From positions 1-7,049 of the forward strand of contig DCGZ01000124.1 in the NCBI GenBank assembly GCA_002314675.1: 7,049 bases of DNA, in the 5' to 3' direction. The notes below the pieces were generated by a model. The model saw nothing but the letters and a program-made list of their open reading frames with translations. It made no database searches and was not told the DNA's origin. A program made the position numbers and the translations under genes. The stretch is from Fibrobacter sp. UBA1765 (GTDB lineage: Bacteria; Fibrobacterota; Fibrobacteria; Fibrobacterales; Fibrobacteraceae). Shown one piece after another: positions 1-6,201 of the stretch (positions within the stretch are counted from its first letter, which is position 1; each line of letters opens with the position of its first letter).

Positions 1-56
1 AATTCGAGTGTCATGAAAACGCTTTTCCTGCGAAAGGGATGGCGAATGGAGACTGT

Positions 57-873
57 ATGGCTAAAAGAGAAATAGAATCACTCAACAAAAATTTTGTAAC
101 TGATATTCGCGGAATTATTGAACAGTCCCGTCGGAATGCGGTGCGTAGCGTTGATTTTTGCCGTGTGCAGATGTACTGGAATATCGGGCGTCGTATTCAG
201 GTAGAAGAACAGAAAGGCAAAAAACGGGCTGATTACGGTTCGTTCCTCCTGAAAAATCTTTCCAAGGAACTGGAACCGGAGTACGGAAGCGGTTTTTCTG
301 TGCGACAGTTGGAAATGTGCAGGCAGTTTTTTCGACTTTACCCAATTGCGAATACAGTGTGTTCGCAATTGAATTGGTCGCAATATAAGCTGTTGATTGC
401 TATTGATGATGCTGATAAACGAGAATACTATCAACTTGAATCTGTCAATAATGCTTGGACCAAGCGTGAACTTGAGCGTCAGATTCATTCACAGCTTTAT
501 GAACGTCTTCTCATGAGTTCCGACAAAGAAAAGGTTCTGGCGGTCGCCCGAAAGCAAAGGATTCCCGAGACTCCCCAGGAGGTTATCAAGGATCCCATGG
601 TCTTGGAATTCTTAGGCCTGGAACGTAATCCCGAATATTACGAGCGAGATCTTGAAACCGCGATTATCAATCATTTGCAACGTTTTTTGCTGGAGCTTGG
701 CAACGGTTTTGCCTTTATTGCAAGGCAAAGAAGGATTCTTCTTGAAGATGACGCTGCCCGAAGACAACGATACGATCTTGGCTAGCGAATTCAAGCTTTA
801 CATGCCGAGCAAGGAGCAGTTGATTGCAGAGGTAAAGCAGATCCGCGAAGAATTTGAAAAAAAACGACAGTGA
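57..873 (+). pseudogene. DUF1016/YhcG-type PDDEXK nuclease, catalytic core deleted and frame shifted
   Basis: The intact family has an N-terminal DUF1016 domain followed by a PD-(D/E)xK nuclease domain, and it often sits near restriction loci. Numbering from the ATG at 57, the N-terminal domain is intact (YWNIGRRI near 40-47). The linker motif DPMVLEFLGL (179-188) and the first nuclease helix with LELGNGFAF (to about 220) follow. The frame then reads a few unrelated residues and stops at 785. The usual C-terminal tail (MTLPEDNDTILASEF, LYMPSKEQL) resumes at about 745 in the +1 frame and ends at TGA 871-873. The expected middle, with the FYxDLVFYN and IDLK catalytic segments (roughly 80 residues by family memory), is absent. 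The ATG at 57 is preferred because GGAG lies 5 bases upstream; an ATG at 39 is also in frame. The frame stays open to the window edge, so a more distant start cannot be excluded. A truncated protein of about 242 residues could still be made, but it should lack nuclease activity. Confidence 0.85.
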
Positions 874-906
874 ACTAAATATTCTAAGGCAATGATATCA
901 ACTTGA

Positions 907-921
907 GCCATTTAAAATGGC
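907..921. repeat. Perfect 15-base palindrome (possible operator)
   Basis: GCCATTT-A-AAATGGC is a perfect inverted repeat with a single central base, 42 bases before the small gene at 964. No T-run follows, so it is not a good terminator. Close by, TGATATCA (893-900) is an 8-base palindrome, and ATATCA at 940-945 is the inverse of its first six bases. The symmetry is seen directly. A role as a protein-binding site is only inferred. Confidence 0.3.
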
Positions 922-963
922 ACAAATTCCCAAAGTATTATATCATCAAATCATGGGAGCAAA

Positions 964-1155
964 ATGCGTGATAATAAAGATTCTTTGGTTATACCGAAAG
1001 TTGTTTCAGAAGTTGCCGATATGGTCGGAATTGAGAAAACTGTTGAGTTGTCTGGGCTAAGTCTTGAAAATGTGAACAAAAAAACGGATTCAATAGCTTT
1101 GAACCCCTGTATATTGGGAAAAATTCGATTGAAGGGCATTTCACTGTTGTTTTAA
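964..1155 (+). CDS. Small hypothetical protein (63 aa)
   Basis: I do not recognise this gene. The reading frame starts at ATG 964 with a good ribosome binding site (GGGAG at 955-959, 4-base spacer) and ends at TAA 1153-1155. The first half looks helical and partly charged (PKVVSEVADMVGIEKTVELS, residues 11-30). This faintly recalls the N-terminal helices of Mor-type phage activators, but the expected GG and YIP region does not follow in frame, so I do not assign it. The second half is unstructured-looking and ends in a hydrophobic GISLLF. It lies in AT-rich DNA between a decayed gene and der, so it could be a decayed or accessory remnant. The ribosome binding site is the best evidence that it is translated. 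Confidence 0.35.
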   Translation: MRDNKDSLVIPKVVSEVADMVGIEKTVELSGLSLENVNKKTDSIALNPCILGKIRLKGISLLF

Positions 1156-1166
1156 TTTGTATGAAA

Positions 1167-1197
1167 TTGATTTTTCCCTTTTTTTGCATTATTTAAT
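1167..1197 (+). promoter_or_regulatory. Candidate sigma-70-like promoter for der-plsY
   Basis: This AT-rich stretch lies 49-79 bases before der. TTGATT (1167-1172) resembles a -35 box. TATTTA (1190-1195, 17-base spacer) or TTTAAT (1192-1197, 19-base spacer) could be the -10. The matches are partial and AT-rich DNA gives many such hits. The placement is reasonable because no gene is read between here and der. Confidence 0.25.
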
Positions 1198-1245
1198 GAA
1201 AAAATATTTTCCGGGTGGCTTTTGAATATCTAATTTTACATTCAA

Positions 1246-2739
1246 ATGAAGTTACCTATAGTTTGTATTATTGGCCGACCGAATGTGGGAAAGTCTTCGC
1301 TTTTCAACCGCATCCTTGGTCGACGCGCCGCAGTTGTGAGCAACCGTGAAGGTGTGACTCGCGATAGGCATTACCAGACCGCGATCTACAAGGGTCGTGA
1401 GTTTTTGCTCGTGGATACTGGCGGATTTTTGCCAGATGATACCATTGACGTTTTGGCAGATAGTGTTCGCCAGCAGATTTTTGCTGCAGTCGAAGAAGCT
1501 GAAGTTGTGCTTTTCATGGTGGATATCCGTGTCGGCGTAACGGACCTTGACTTGCAGTTTGCAAAGCTTGTGAAGCGCCTCGATAAGCAGGTGATTCTTG
1601 TTGCAAACAAGAGTGAAGATGTTGCAAATCGCCAGGAAGGCTGGGAATTCCTTTCCTTGGGCCTTGGCGCACCTCGCATGATTAGCGCCCTGACCGGTTA
1701 TGCTACGCTTTCCCTTATGGATGAAGTCACCGGGCTTTTGCCGAAGGGTGGCCGCATGGCTAAGGAAGAGGAACGTCCGATCCGCTTTGCGATTCTTGGT
1801 CGCCCGAATGCCGGCAAGAGCACGCTCCTTAACCGTTTGCTTGGCGAAGAACGCGCCGTGGTTTCGGATATTCCAGGAACGACGCGTGATTCCATTGACT
1901 GCGAATTCAAGGTGAATGGGCAAAAGTTCATTGTGACCGACACGGCTGGTCTTCGCAAAAAGGCCAAGGTCAGTGACGAAGTGGAATACTTCAGCAATAT
2001 GCGTTCGCTTGAAAGTATCCGCCGCTCTGACTTGTCTTTGCTCGTGCTCGATGTTACGCGCGGCCTTGAAGTCCAGGACTTTAGAATCATGAACGAAATC
2101 CGCAAGGCCGGCAAGGGTCTTGTGGTTGTCCTTAACAAGTGGGACATTTTCCCGAACAAGGGCGATAAGTCGTTCGACCACTTTGTAAAGGACATGATTG
2201 AACGCGACCCGATGCTTGAATACACGCCGATCCTTTCAATCAGTGCAAAGGAGGGCCTCCGCATTCACCGCGTGGTCCAGGAAATCCAGACCGTGTTCAA
2301 CAACTGCCGCAAGGTGATTGGCCGTGAGCGCGTTGCCGAGCTGTTCAGTGAACTGTTGCAGCGCAGCCCGCACCCGCCTCGCAATTCTCGCGCTATCATT
2401 TTGAAGCGTGCTTGCCAGGTTATGGTGGAGCCTCCTGTGATTGCGATTGAAACGCGTACGCCGGAACTTGTTGACGAAGCCTACAAGCGCTACCTGCTAA
2501 AAAATTTCTACGAACAATTCGGGCTCAAGGGCGCACCGCTCCGCTTGAATTTTGACCAAAAGCTAACTCTCAGAAAGGACGAAGAACTTGATCAGTTTAA
2601 TCAGTCTGCTTCTAGCATACCTGCTCGGGTCGATTCCGACAGCAGTGTGGGTATCCAAAATCACACGAGGAATAGACATCCGTCAGTACGGCAGCAAAAA
2701 CGCCGGCTTGACGAACACTATAAGGGTCCTAGGCATTAA
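1246..2739 (+). CDS. der: Ribosome assembly GTPase Der (EngA)
   Basis: Der is an essential tandem-domain GTPase that acts in the cytoplasm in assembly of the 50S ribosomal subunit. GTPase domain 1 shows GRPNVGKS (10-17), DTGG (57-60) and NKSE (121-124, an accepted variant of NKxD). Domain 2 shows GRPNAGKS (185-192), IPGTTRD (209-215), DTAGL (232-236) and NKWD (297-300). A KH-like C-terminal domain runs to about PLRLNF (residue 436). The start MKLPIVCIIGRPNVGKS matches the family's usual start, although no Shine-Dalgarno sequence is visible before the ATG. The open frame gives 497 residues. The last ~49 residues (449-497) are read from DNA that also encodes the N-terminus of PlsY in another frame. 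This basic tail may be a real extension or the result of a lost stop. Confidence 0.96.
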   Translation: MKLPIVCIIGRPNVGKSSLFNRILGRRAAVVSNREGVTRDRHYQTAIYKGREFLLVDTGGFLPDDTIDVLADSVRQQIFAAVEEAEVVLFMVDIRVGVTDLDLQFAKLVKRLDKQVILVANKSEDVANRQEGWEFLSLGLGAPRMISALTGYATLSLMDEVTGLLPKGGRMAKEEERPIRFAILGRPNAGKSTLLNRLLGEERAVVSDIPGTTRDSIDCEFKVNGQKFIVTDTAGLRKKAKVSDEVEYFSNMRSLESIRRSDLSLLVLDVTRGLEVQDFRIMNEIRKAGKGLVVVLNKWDIFPNKGDKSFDHFVKDMIERDPMLEYTPILSISAKEGLRIHRVVQEIQTVFNNCRKVIGRERVAELFSELLQRSPHPPRNSRAIILKRACQVMVEPPVIAIETRTPELVDEAYKRYLLKNFYEQFGLKGAPLRLNFDQKLTLRKDEELDQFNQSASSIPARVDSDSSVGIQNHTRNRHPSVRQQKRRLDEHYKGPRH

Positions 2740-3241
2740 AATTGCCTGGCCGGTCATTATTGTTGACCTTGGCAAGGGATTCTTGGCTCCGTTCATTGCA
2801 GCAAAGTTCATGACCGCATATAGCCCGGAATGGACATGGCTTCCGCTTGTCTCTGGGTTCCTTGCGATCCTTGGTCACAGCTTTACCTGCATGGCCGGCT
2901 TCCGTGGCGGCAAGGGCGTCCTTACGGCCCTTGGCGTGTTCCTTTGCCTATGCCCGGTAACAGCGCTTTCTAGCTTTGCTGTGTGGATTATCTTGACTGC
3001 TGCTACAAAGTATGTTTCTGTTGGTAGCATTACTGCTTGCGTTGCTCTTTGCACGTTCTCCATTATGGGGTATGTCGGGGCTCCGTATCCGGTATATGAC
3101 AAGATTGATTTGCCGCTCATGATTACTTGCTGCGTAGTTGGCGTGTTTGTAATCGTTAAGCATCGCGGTAATATTAAGCGTTTGATGAACGGTACCGAAA
3201 ATGGTTTTGGCAGCAAGCGCAAAACCCCGAAGGAAATTTAA
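2588..3241 (+). CDS. plsY: Acyl-phosphate:glycerol-3-phosphate acyltransferase PlsY
   Basis: PlsY is an inner-membrane enzyme that transfers an acyl group from acyl-phosphate to position 1 of sn-glycerol 3-phosphate, the first committed step of phospholipid synthesis in most bacteria. The 217-residue product has the family's usual size and several hydrophobic membrane segments. Its three conserved loops are visible: YGSKNAGLTN (34-43), GHSF with GFRGGKG (96-110), and HRGNIKRLMNGTE (192-204), plus DLGKG at 60-64. The start is TTG 2588, with AGGA at 2576-2579 eight bases before it. An in-frame stop at 2564-2566 leaves no ATG or GTG that would keep the first membrane segment. It overlaps der by 152 bases, suggesting translational coupling. 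Its substrate is the product of GpsA, encoded just downstream. Confidence 0.95.
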   Translation: MISLISLLLAYLLGSIPTAVWVSKITRGIDIRQYGSKNAGLTNTIRVLGIKIAWPVIIVDLGKGFLAPFIAAKFMTAYSPEWTWLPLVSGFLAILGHSFTCMAGFRGGKGVLTALGVFLCLCPVTALSSFAVWIILTAATKYVSVGSITACVALCTFSIMGYVGAPYPVYDKIDLPLMITCCVVGVFVIVKHRGNIKRLMNGTENGFGSKRKTPKEI

Positions 3242-3361
3242 TTAGAGACTAGAAACTAGGATCTTTGTTTAACTTAAAGATTTGTTCACGTGACGAAAGT
3301 CAGCTCTTGGTTTGCAATCAATGCGTGTGCCGACTGTCGTCAGTTAACTGAGGATATAATT
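3242..3361. other. plsY-gpsA intergenic region with short repeats and palindromes
   Basis: No gene is evident in these 120 bases. They hold three imperfect tandem heptamers (TAGAGAC, TAGAAAC, TAGGATC, 3243-3263) and an inverted repeat ATCTTT/AAAGAT (3261-3266 and 3276-3281, 9-base loop). The palindromes TCACGTGA (3286-3293) and CAGTTAACTG (3341-3350) follow, the last touching the gpsA ribosome binding site. No T-run makes a clear terminator, so read-through from plsY into gpsA is possible. A separate gpsA promoter or regulatory site here is also possible but unproven. Confidence 0.45.
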
Positions 3362-4369
3362 ATGAAGATTGCTGTACTTGGAACTGGTGGCTGGGGCCTT
3401 ACCCTTGGCCAAGTGCTTTATGACAATGGCCATGAGGTTTCTTTCTGGACTCATTCCCAGGAAGAAGTAGATTTGCTTACAAAGGAACGCCAATACAAGG
3501 ATAAGCTCCCGGGCATTATTTTCCCTGAAGAATTTACTTATTCAACAAACATGCAGTCTGTAGTCGAAATTGCAGAACTCGTATTGTTTGTAGTGCCGTC
3601 CCAGTTCATGAATAATGTAGCAAAGGGCCTTGGCGCTTGCACGTGCAAAAAGAATCCGATTGTTGCTAGTGCAACAAAGGGCATTTTGGAATCTACACTC
3701 CAGCGCATGAGCGAAGTTATTCTTGCTAATGTTCCTTGGCTTTCTGCAGATCGCATGGTTGCCCTTAGCGGCCCTACACACGCAGAAGAAGTTTCTCGCC
3801 GTGTAATGACGACTATTGTTGCCGCTTGCCCGAACGAAGCTTCGGCAAAGTTTGTGCAGAAGACATTTAGCAATGAATATCTGCGTGTCTATACCAGCGA
3901 TGATATCATTGGCGTTGAACTTTGCGGCTCCGTTAAGAATGTTATCGCCATTGCAAGTGGTGTGCTCTATGGCCTTGGCGCTGGCGACAATACCCGTGCC
4001 GCTCTCCTTACCCGTGGCCAGGCAGAAATGTGTCGCTTAGGCCTTGCCCTTGGTGCAAACCCGCATACGTTTGCAGGACTTGCTGGCATGGGCGACTTGA
4101 TTGTTACTTGCCTTAGCGAACATAGCCGTAACCGCTATGTCGGTGAACATATCGGCAAGGGTGAAACGCTCGATGAAGTTCTTGCTGGCATGAAGATGAT
4201 TGCAGAAGGTGTTCCTACTTGTCGTAGCGCAAAGGCTCTTGCTGAACGTGCTGGCGTAGAAATGCCGATTGTTGAAGCTGTGTACGAAACACTCTTTAAC
4301 GGCAAGCCGGCTGCACTTTCCATCAAGGAACTCATGAGCCGCGAACTCAAGAGCGAACGAGTTGCATAA
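3362..4369 (+). CDS. gpsA: NAD(P)-dependent glycerol-3-phosphate dehydrogenase GpsA
   Basis: GpsA is a cytoplasmic enzyme that reduces dihydroxyacetone phosphate to sn-glycerol 3-phosphate, the backbone for phospholipids. From the ATG at 3362 the protein has 335 residues, normal for the family. It starts with the Rossmann nucleotide-binding motif GTGGWG (7-12), then VPSQ (78-81), SATKG (103-107) and LSGPTHAEEV (135-144). The likely catalytic lysine is K192 in GSVKNV. GAGDNTRAAL (206-215), LAGMGDLIVTC (240-250) and SRNR (255-258) follow. The start is chosen because GAGGA (3350-3354) lies 7 bases upstream and the Rossmann strand begins immediately. A longer frame from GTG 3290 would add 24 unconserved residues. 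It supplies the substrate of PlsY, encoded just upstream. Confidence 0.96.
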   Translation: MKIAVLGTGGWGLTLGQVLYDNGHEVSFWTHSQEEVDLLTKERQYKDKLPGIIFPEEFTYSTNMQSVVEIAELVLFVVPSQFMNNVAKGLGACTCKKNPIVASATKGILESTLQRMSEVILANVPWLSADRMVALSGPTHAEEVSRRVMTTIVAACPNEASAKFVQKTFSNEYLRVYTSDDIIGVELCGSVKNVIAIASGVLYGLGAGDNTRAALLTRGQAEMCRLGLALGANPHTFAGLAGMGDLIVTCLSEHSRNRYVGEHIGKGETLDEVLAGMKMIAEGVPTCRSAKALAERAGVEMPIVEAVYETLFNGKPAALSIKELMSRELKSERVA

Positions 4370-4387
4370 ATAGTTTTTGTGGCAACA

Positions 4388-4418
4388 AAAAACTCCCGAG
4401 GTAACCTCGGGAGTTTTT
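4388..4418. terminator. Bidirectional rho-independent terminator between gpsA and sstT
   Basis: A perfect inverted repeat of 14 bases per arm, AAAAACTCCCGAGG (4388-4401) and its complement (4405-4418), flanks a TAA loop. The GC-rich core CTCCCGAGG is followed by T5 on the plus strand. On the minus strand it is followed by T6 from the A-run at 4387-4392. It lies 18 bases after the gpsA stop and 16 bases after the sstT stop, so it can end both convergent transcripts. Confidence 0.93.
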
Positions 4419-4434
4419 GCTTTGTTTGGGAAAA

Positions 4435-5658
4435 CTAGGCTGTTTTTAAAATTGCTTTTTTGCGATGGTGATATTCTGCGGTTGCCGTGAAAATCACGTC
4501 GCTACTGGAATTCAGCGCTGTTTCCATGGAATCCTGGATTACGCTAAGGATAAAGCCAACCGCGACTGCTTGCATTGAAATATCGCTACTGATGCCAAGG
4601 ATTGAACATGTCATTGGGATAAGGAACAAGGAACCTCCGGCAATGCCTGACGTTCCGCAGGCTCCTATTGCACTCATTACGCAAAGAATGCATGCTGTCG
4701 GTAAGTCAACATGAATGCCGAGAGTATTGGCAATAGCCAATGTCATAACAGCGATTGTTACTGCAGCGCCGCACATATTGATTGTGCAGCCAAGTGGAAT
4801 GGAAACGGAATAGAAATCTTTTTCAAGGCCAAGGCGTTCGCAAATAGCCATGTTCACAGGAACGTTCGCTGCCGAACTGCGGGTGAAGAATGCGGTGATA
4901 CCGCTATCGCGAAGACAACGGAAAACTAACGGATAAGGATTTTTGTGAAGGTAAATGCCAACGATGAGCGGGTTAAGGATGAGTGCAACGACAAGCATGC
5001 AGCCGACCAGTAAACCAAGTAACTTTCCGTAGTCTGCAAAAATGCTCATGCCGTTTTCAGCAACAGAAGAAAAAACGAGTCCAAGTATTCCGAATGGAGC
5101 CATTTGGATAATCCAGCGAATTACCTGAGAAATAGCTGCGGAAGCATCTGAAATAACAGTAACACAATGTGTGACAGGGAGCTTTTGGAGTGCAAAGCCA
5201 AATATGATTGCCCAGAAAAGGATGCCTATGTAGTTTGCTCCGGCAATGGCCGCAACCGGATTCTGTACTGCGTTCTTTACAAGGTTTGTGAGAACTTCGC
5301 CTATGCCGCTTGGTGCTGTGCCCTCTGCTGCCGAAACTGTAAGTTGCAGGCTGACTGGCAATAGTTCGCTACCCAAAACAGCCAAGGCAGCAGCACCGAT
5401 GGAACTGATTATATACAGAGTAATAACGCAACGGAAACGGCTGCCGATTCCTTCTCCTGCCCCTGCTATGGAACTAGCTACGAGTGCAAATACGAGAATT
5501 GGTGCCGCCCCTTTTAAGGCTCCTACAAATAATGTTCCGAGAATGCCGATCCCGGTTAAGTTTGGTACAAGTAGTCCTAGAATGGCACCAAGAATAAGGC
5601 CCATGATAATTCTAATGATGAGGCTTAATTCGGTCCATTTTTTTATGATTTGTTTCAT
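4435..5658 (-). CDS. sstT: Serine/threonine:sodium symporter SstT
   Basis: SstT is an inner-membrane transporter of the dicarboxylate/amino acid:cation symporter family that takes up L-serine and L-threonine with sodium. The 407-residue product has the usual SstT length and many hydrophobic segments. Diagnostic motifs are visible: AFFTRSSAANVPVNM (256-270, the serine-rich hairpin), SIPLGCTINMCGAA (286-299, equivalent to the NMDGT region of glutamate transporters), ACGTSGIAGGSL (333-344) and QDSMETALNSSSD (375-387). These fit SstT better than GltP or DctA. The ATG has AGGAA 5 bases upstream on its strand. It follows the GGQ gene after 42 bases and is probably co-transcribed with it. The specificity for serine and threonine is inferred from family. 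Confidence 0.93.
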   Translation of the reverse strand: MKQIIKKWTELSLIIRIIMGLILGAILGLLVPNLTGIGILGTLFVGALKGAAPILVFALVASSIAGAGEGIGSRFRCVITLYIISSIGAAALAVLGSELLPVSLQLTVSAAEGTAPSGIGEVLTNLVKNAVQNPVAAIAGANYIGILFWAIIFGFALQKLPVTHCVTVISDASAAISQVIRWIIQMAPFGILGLVFSSVAENGMSIFADYGKLLGLLVGCMLVVALILNPLIVGIYLHKNPYPLVFRCLRDSGITAFFTRSSAANVPVNMAICERLGLEKDFYSVSIPLGCTINMCGAAVTIAVMTLAIANTLGIHVDLPTACILCVMSAIGACGTSGIAGGSLFLIPMTCSILGISSDISMQAVAVGFILSVIQDSMETALNSSSDVIFTATAEYHHRKKAILKTA

Positions 5659-5700
5659 TTGTATTCCTTTAAGGATTTGTGTAAAAAATTCTTGTAAAAA

Positions 5701-6201
5701 TTAGTCAAGTCCACGCAATTTTGGTTTGCCGCCTTTTACACGTAACGCCTGTACTGCTTCGAGTACCGATTTGTCTTGGTGTAAAATCTTGCTTAAACCG
5801 GTGGGGGAAAGCCCAAAGGCGATCGCCGCCATTTTTGTATCGCCGTCGTTTGCCGCCGTAATGTCTAGTACGTCTGCTATGAACTGCGGGAACCCTGGGT
5901 TTGATGTTTGGATATGCCCGTTAGAACCTGGGAACTTTAATTCGGAAGGCTGCTTGGGAGCTTCCCTAACTTTTGTGGCAAGTGCCATTTGCATTCTGTG
6001 GAGTGCATGGGTCTTGTTTTCGGTAACACTTCTACTTTCACTTGACTTGATTTCTAAATTATATTGTGGAAGTCTAAGGCAAACGCCTGTGTTTGTCTTG
6101 TTGCGGTGTTGGCCTCCCGGGCCGGAACCTTGGAAACCTTTTAACGTGCAAGCCCTTAAAAGCTCGTCTAAACTCATACGGAGAAAATCGTCGCGATGCA
6201 T
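5701..6201 (-). CDS. GGQ-domain peptide chain release factor-like protein
   Basis: This 166-residue protein carries the peptidyl-tRNA hydrolysis domain of class I release factors: GSGPGGQHRNKT (25-36) with GGQ at 29-31, and a release-factor-like RSVTENKTHALHRMQMALA (57-75). It has no codon-recognition domain, so it resembles stand-alone ribosome rescue factors. It lacks the lysine/arginine-rich tail of ArfB. Instead residues about 101-163 form a predicted helical segment starting NPGFPQFIADVLD and including AAIAFGLSPTGLSKIL, which looks like a helix-turn-helix-type fold. I recall similar proteins in Planctomycetes and Verrucomicrobia labelled only release-factor-like. Hydrolysis of stalled peptidyl-tRNA is inferred. 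The ATG at 6199-6201 gives MHRDDFLRMS; an ATG at 6175-6177 (MSLDELLR) is an alternative. Neither has a clear ribosome binding site. sstT lies downstream. Confidence 0.85.
   Translation of the reverse strand: MHRDDFLRMSLDELLRACTLKGFQGSGPGGQHRNKTNTGVCLRLPQYNLEIKSSESRSVTENKTHALHRMQMALATKVREAPKQPSELKFPGSNGHIQTSNPGFPQFIADVLDITAANDGDTKMAAIAFGLSPTGLSKILHQDKSVLEAVQALRVKGGKPKLRGLD

Noticed and set aside
13..75. Short frame at the left edge ending at TAG 73-75 (MKTLFLRKGW...)
   Set aside because: It overlaps the nuclease start in another frame. It could be the tail of an upstream gene, but about 24 codons with no recognisable motif is not enough to call.
121..124. Der residues 121-124 NKSE as a broken GTPase motif (residue numbers)
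   Set aside because: The first GTPase domain of Der often has E in place of D in NKxD, as I recall for Thermotoga, so it is not evidence of inactivation.
1252..2181. Long minus-strand open frame (309 codons)
   Set aside because: It lies wholly opposite der, whose two GTPase domains are unmistakable. Its translation has no recognisable motif, so it is a shadow of der codon bias.
3355..3360. TATAAT as a -10 box just before gpsA
   Set aside because: It is the spacer between the Shine-Dalgarno and ATG. Transcripts from it would lose the ribosome binding site, and no -35 box lies at the right distance.
3290..3361. GTG-started N-terminal extension of GpsA by 24 residues
   Set aside because: The ATG at 3362 has a clear ribosome binding site and begins directly at the Rossmann strand as in other GpsA proteins; the extension is not like any family N-terminus.
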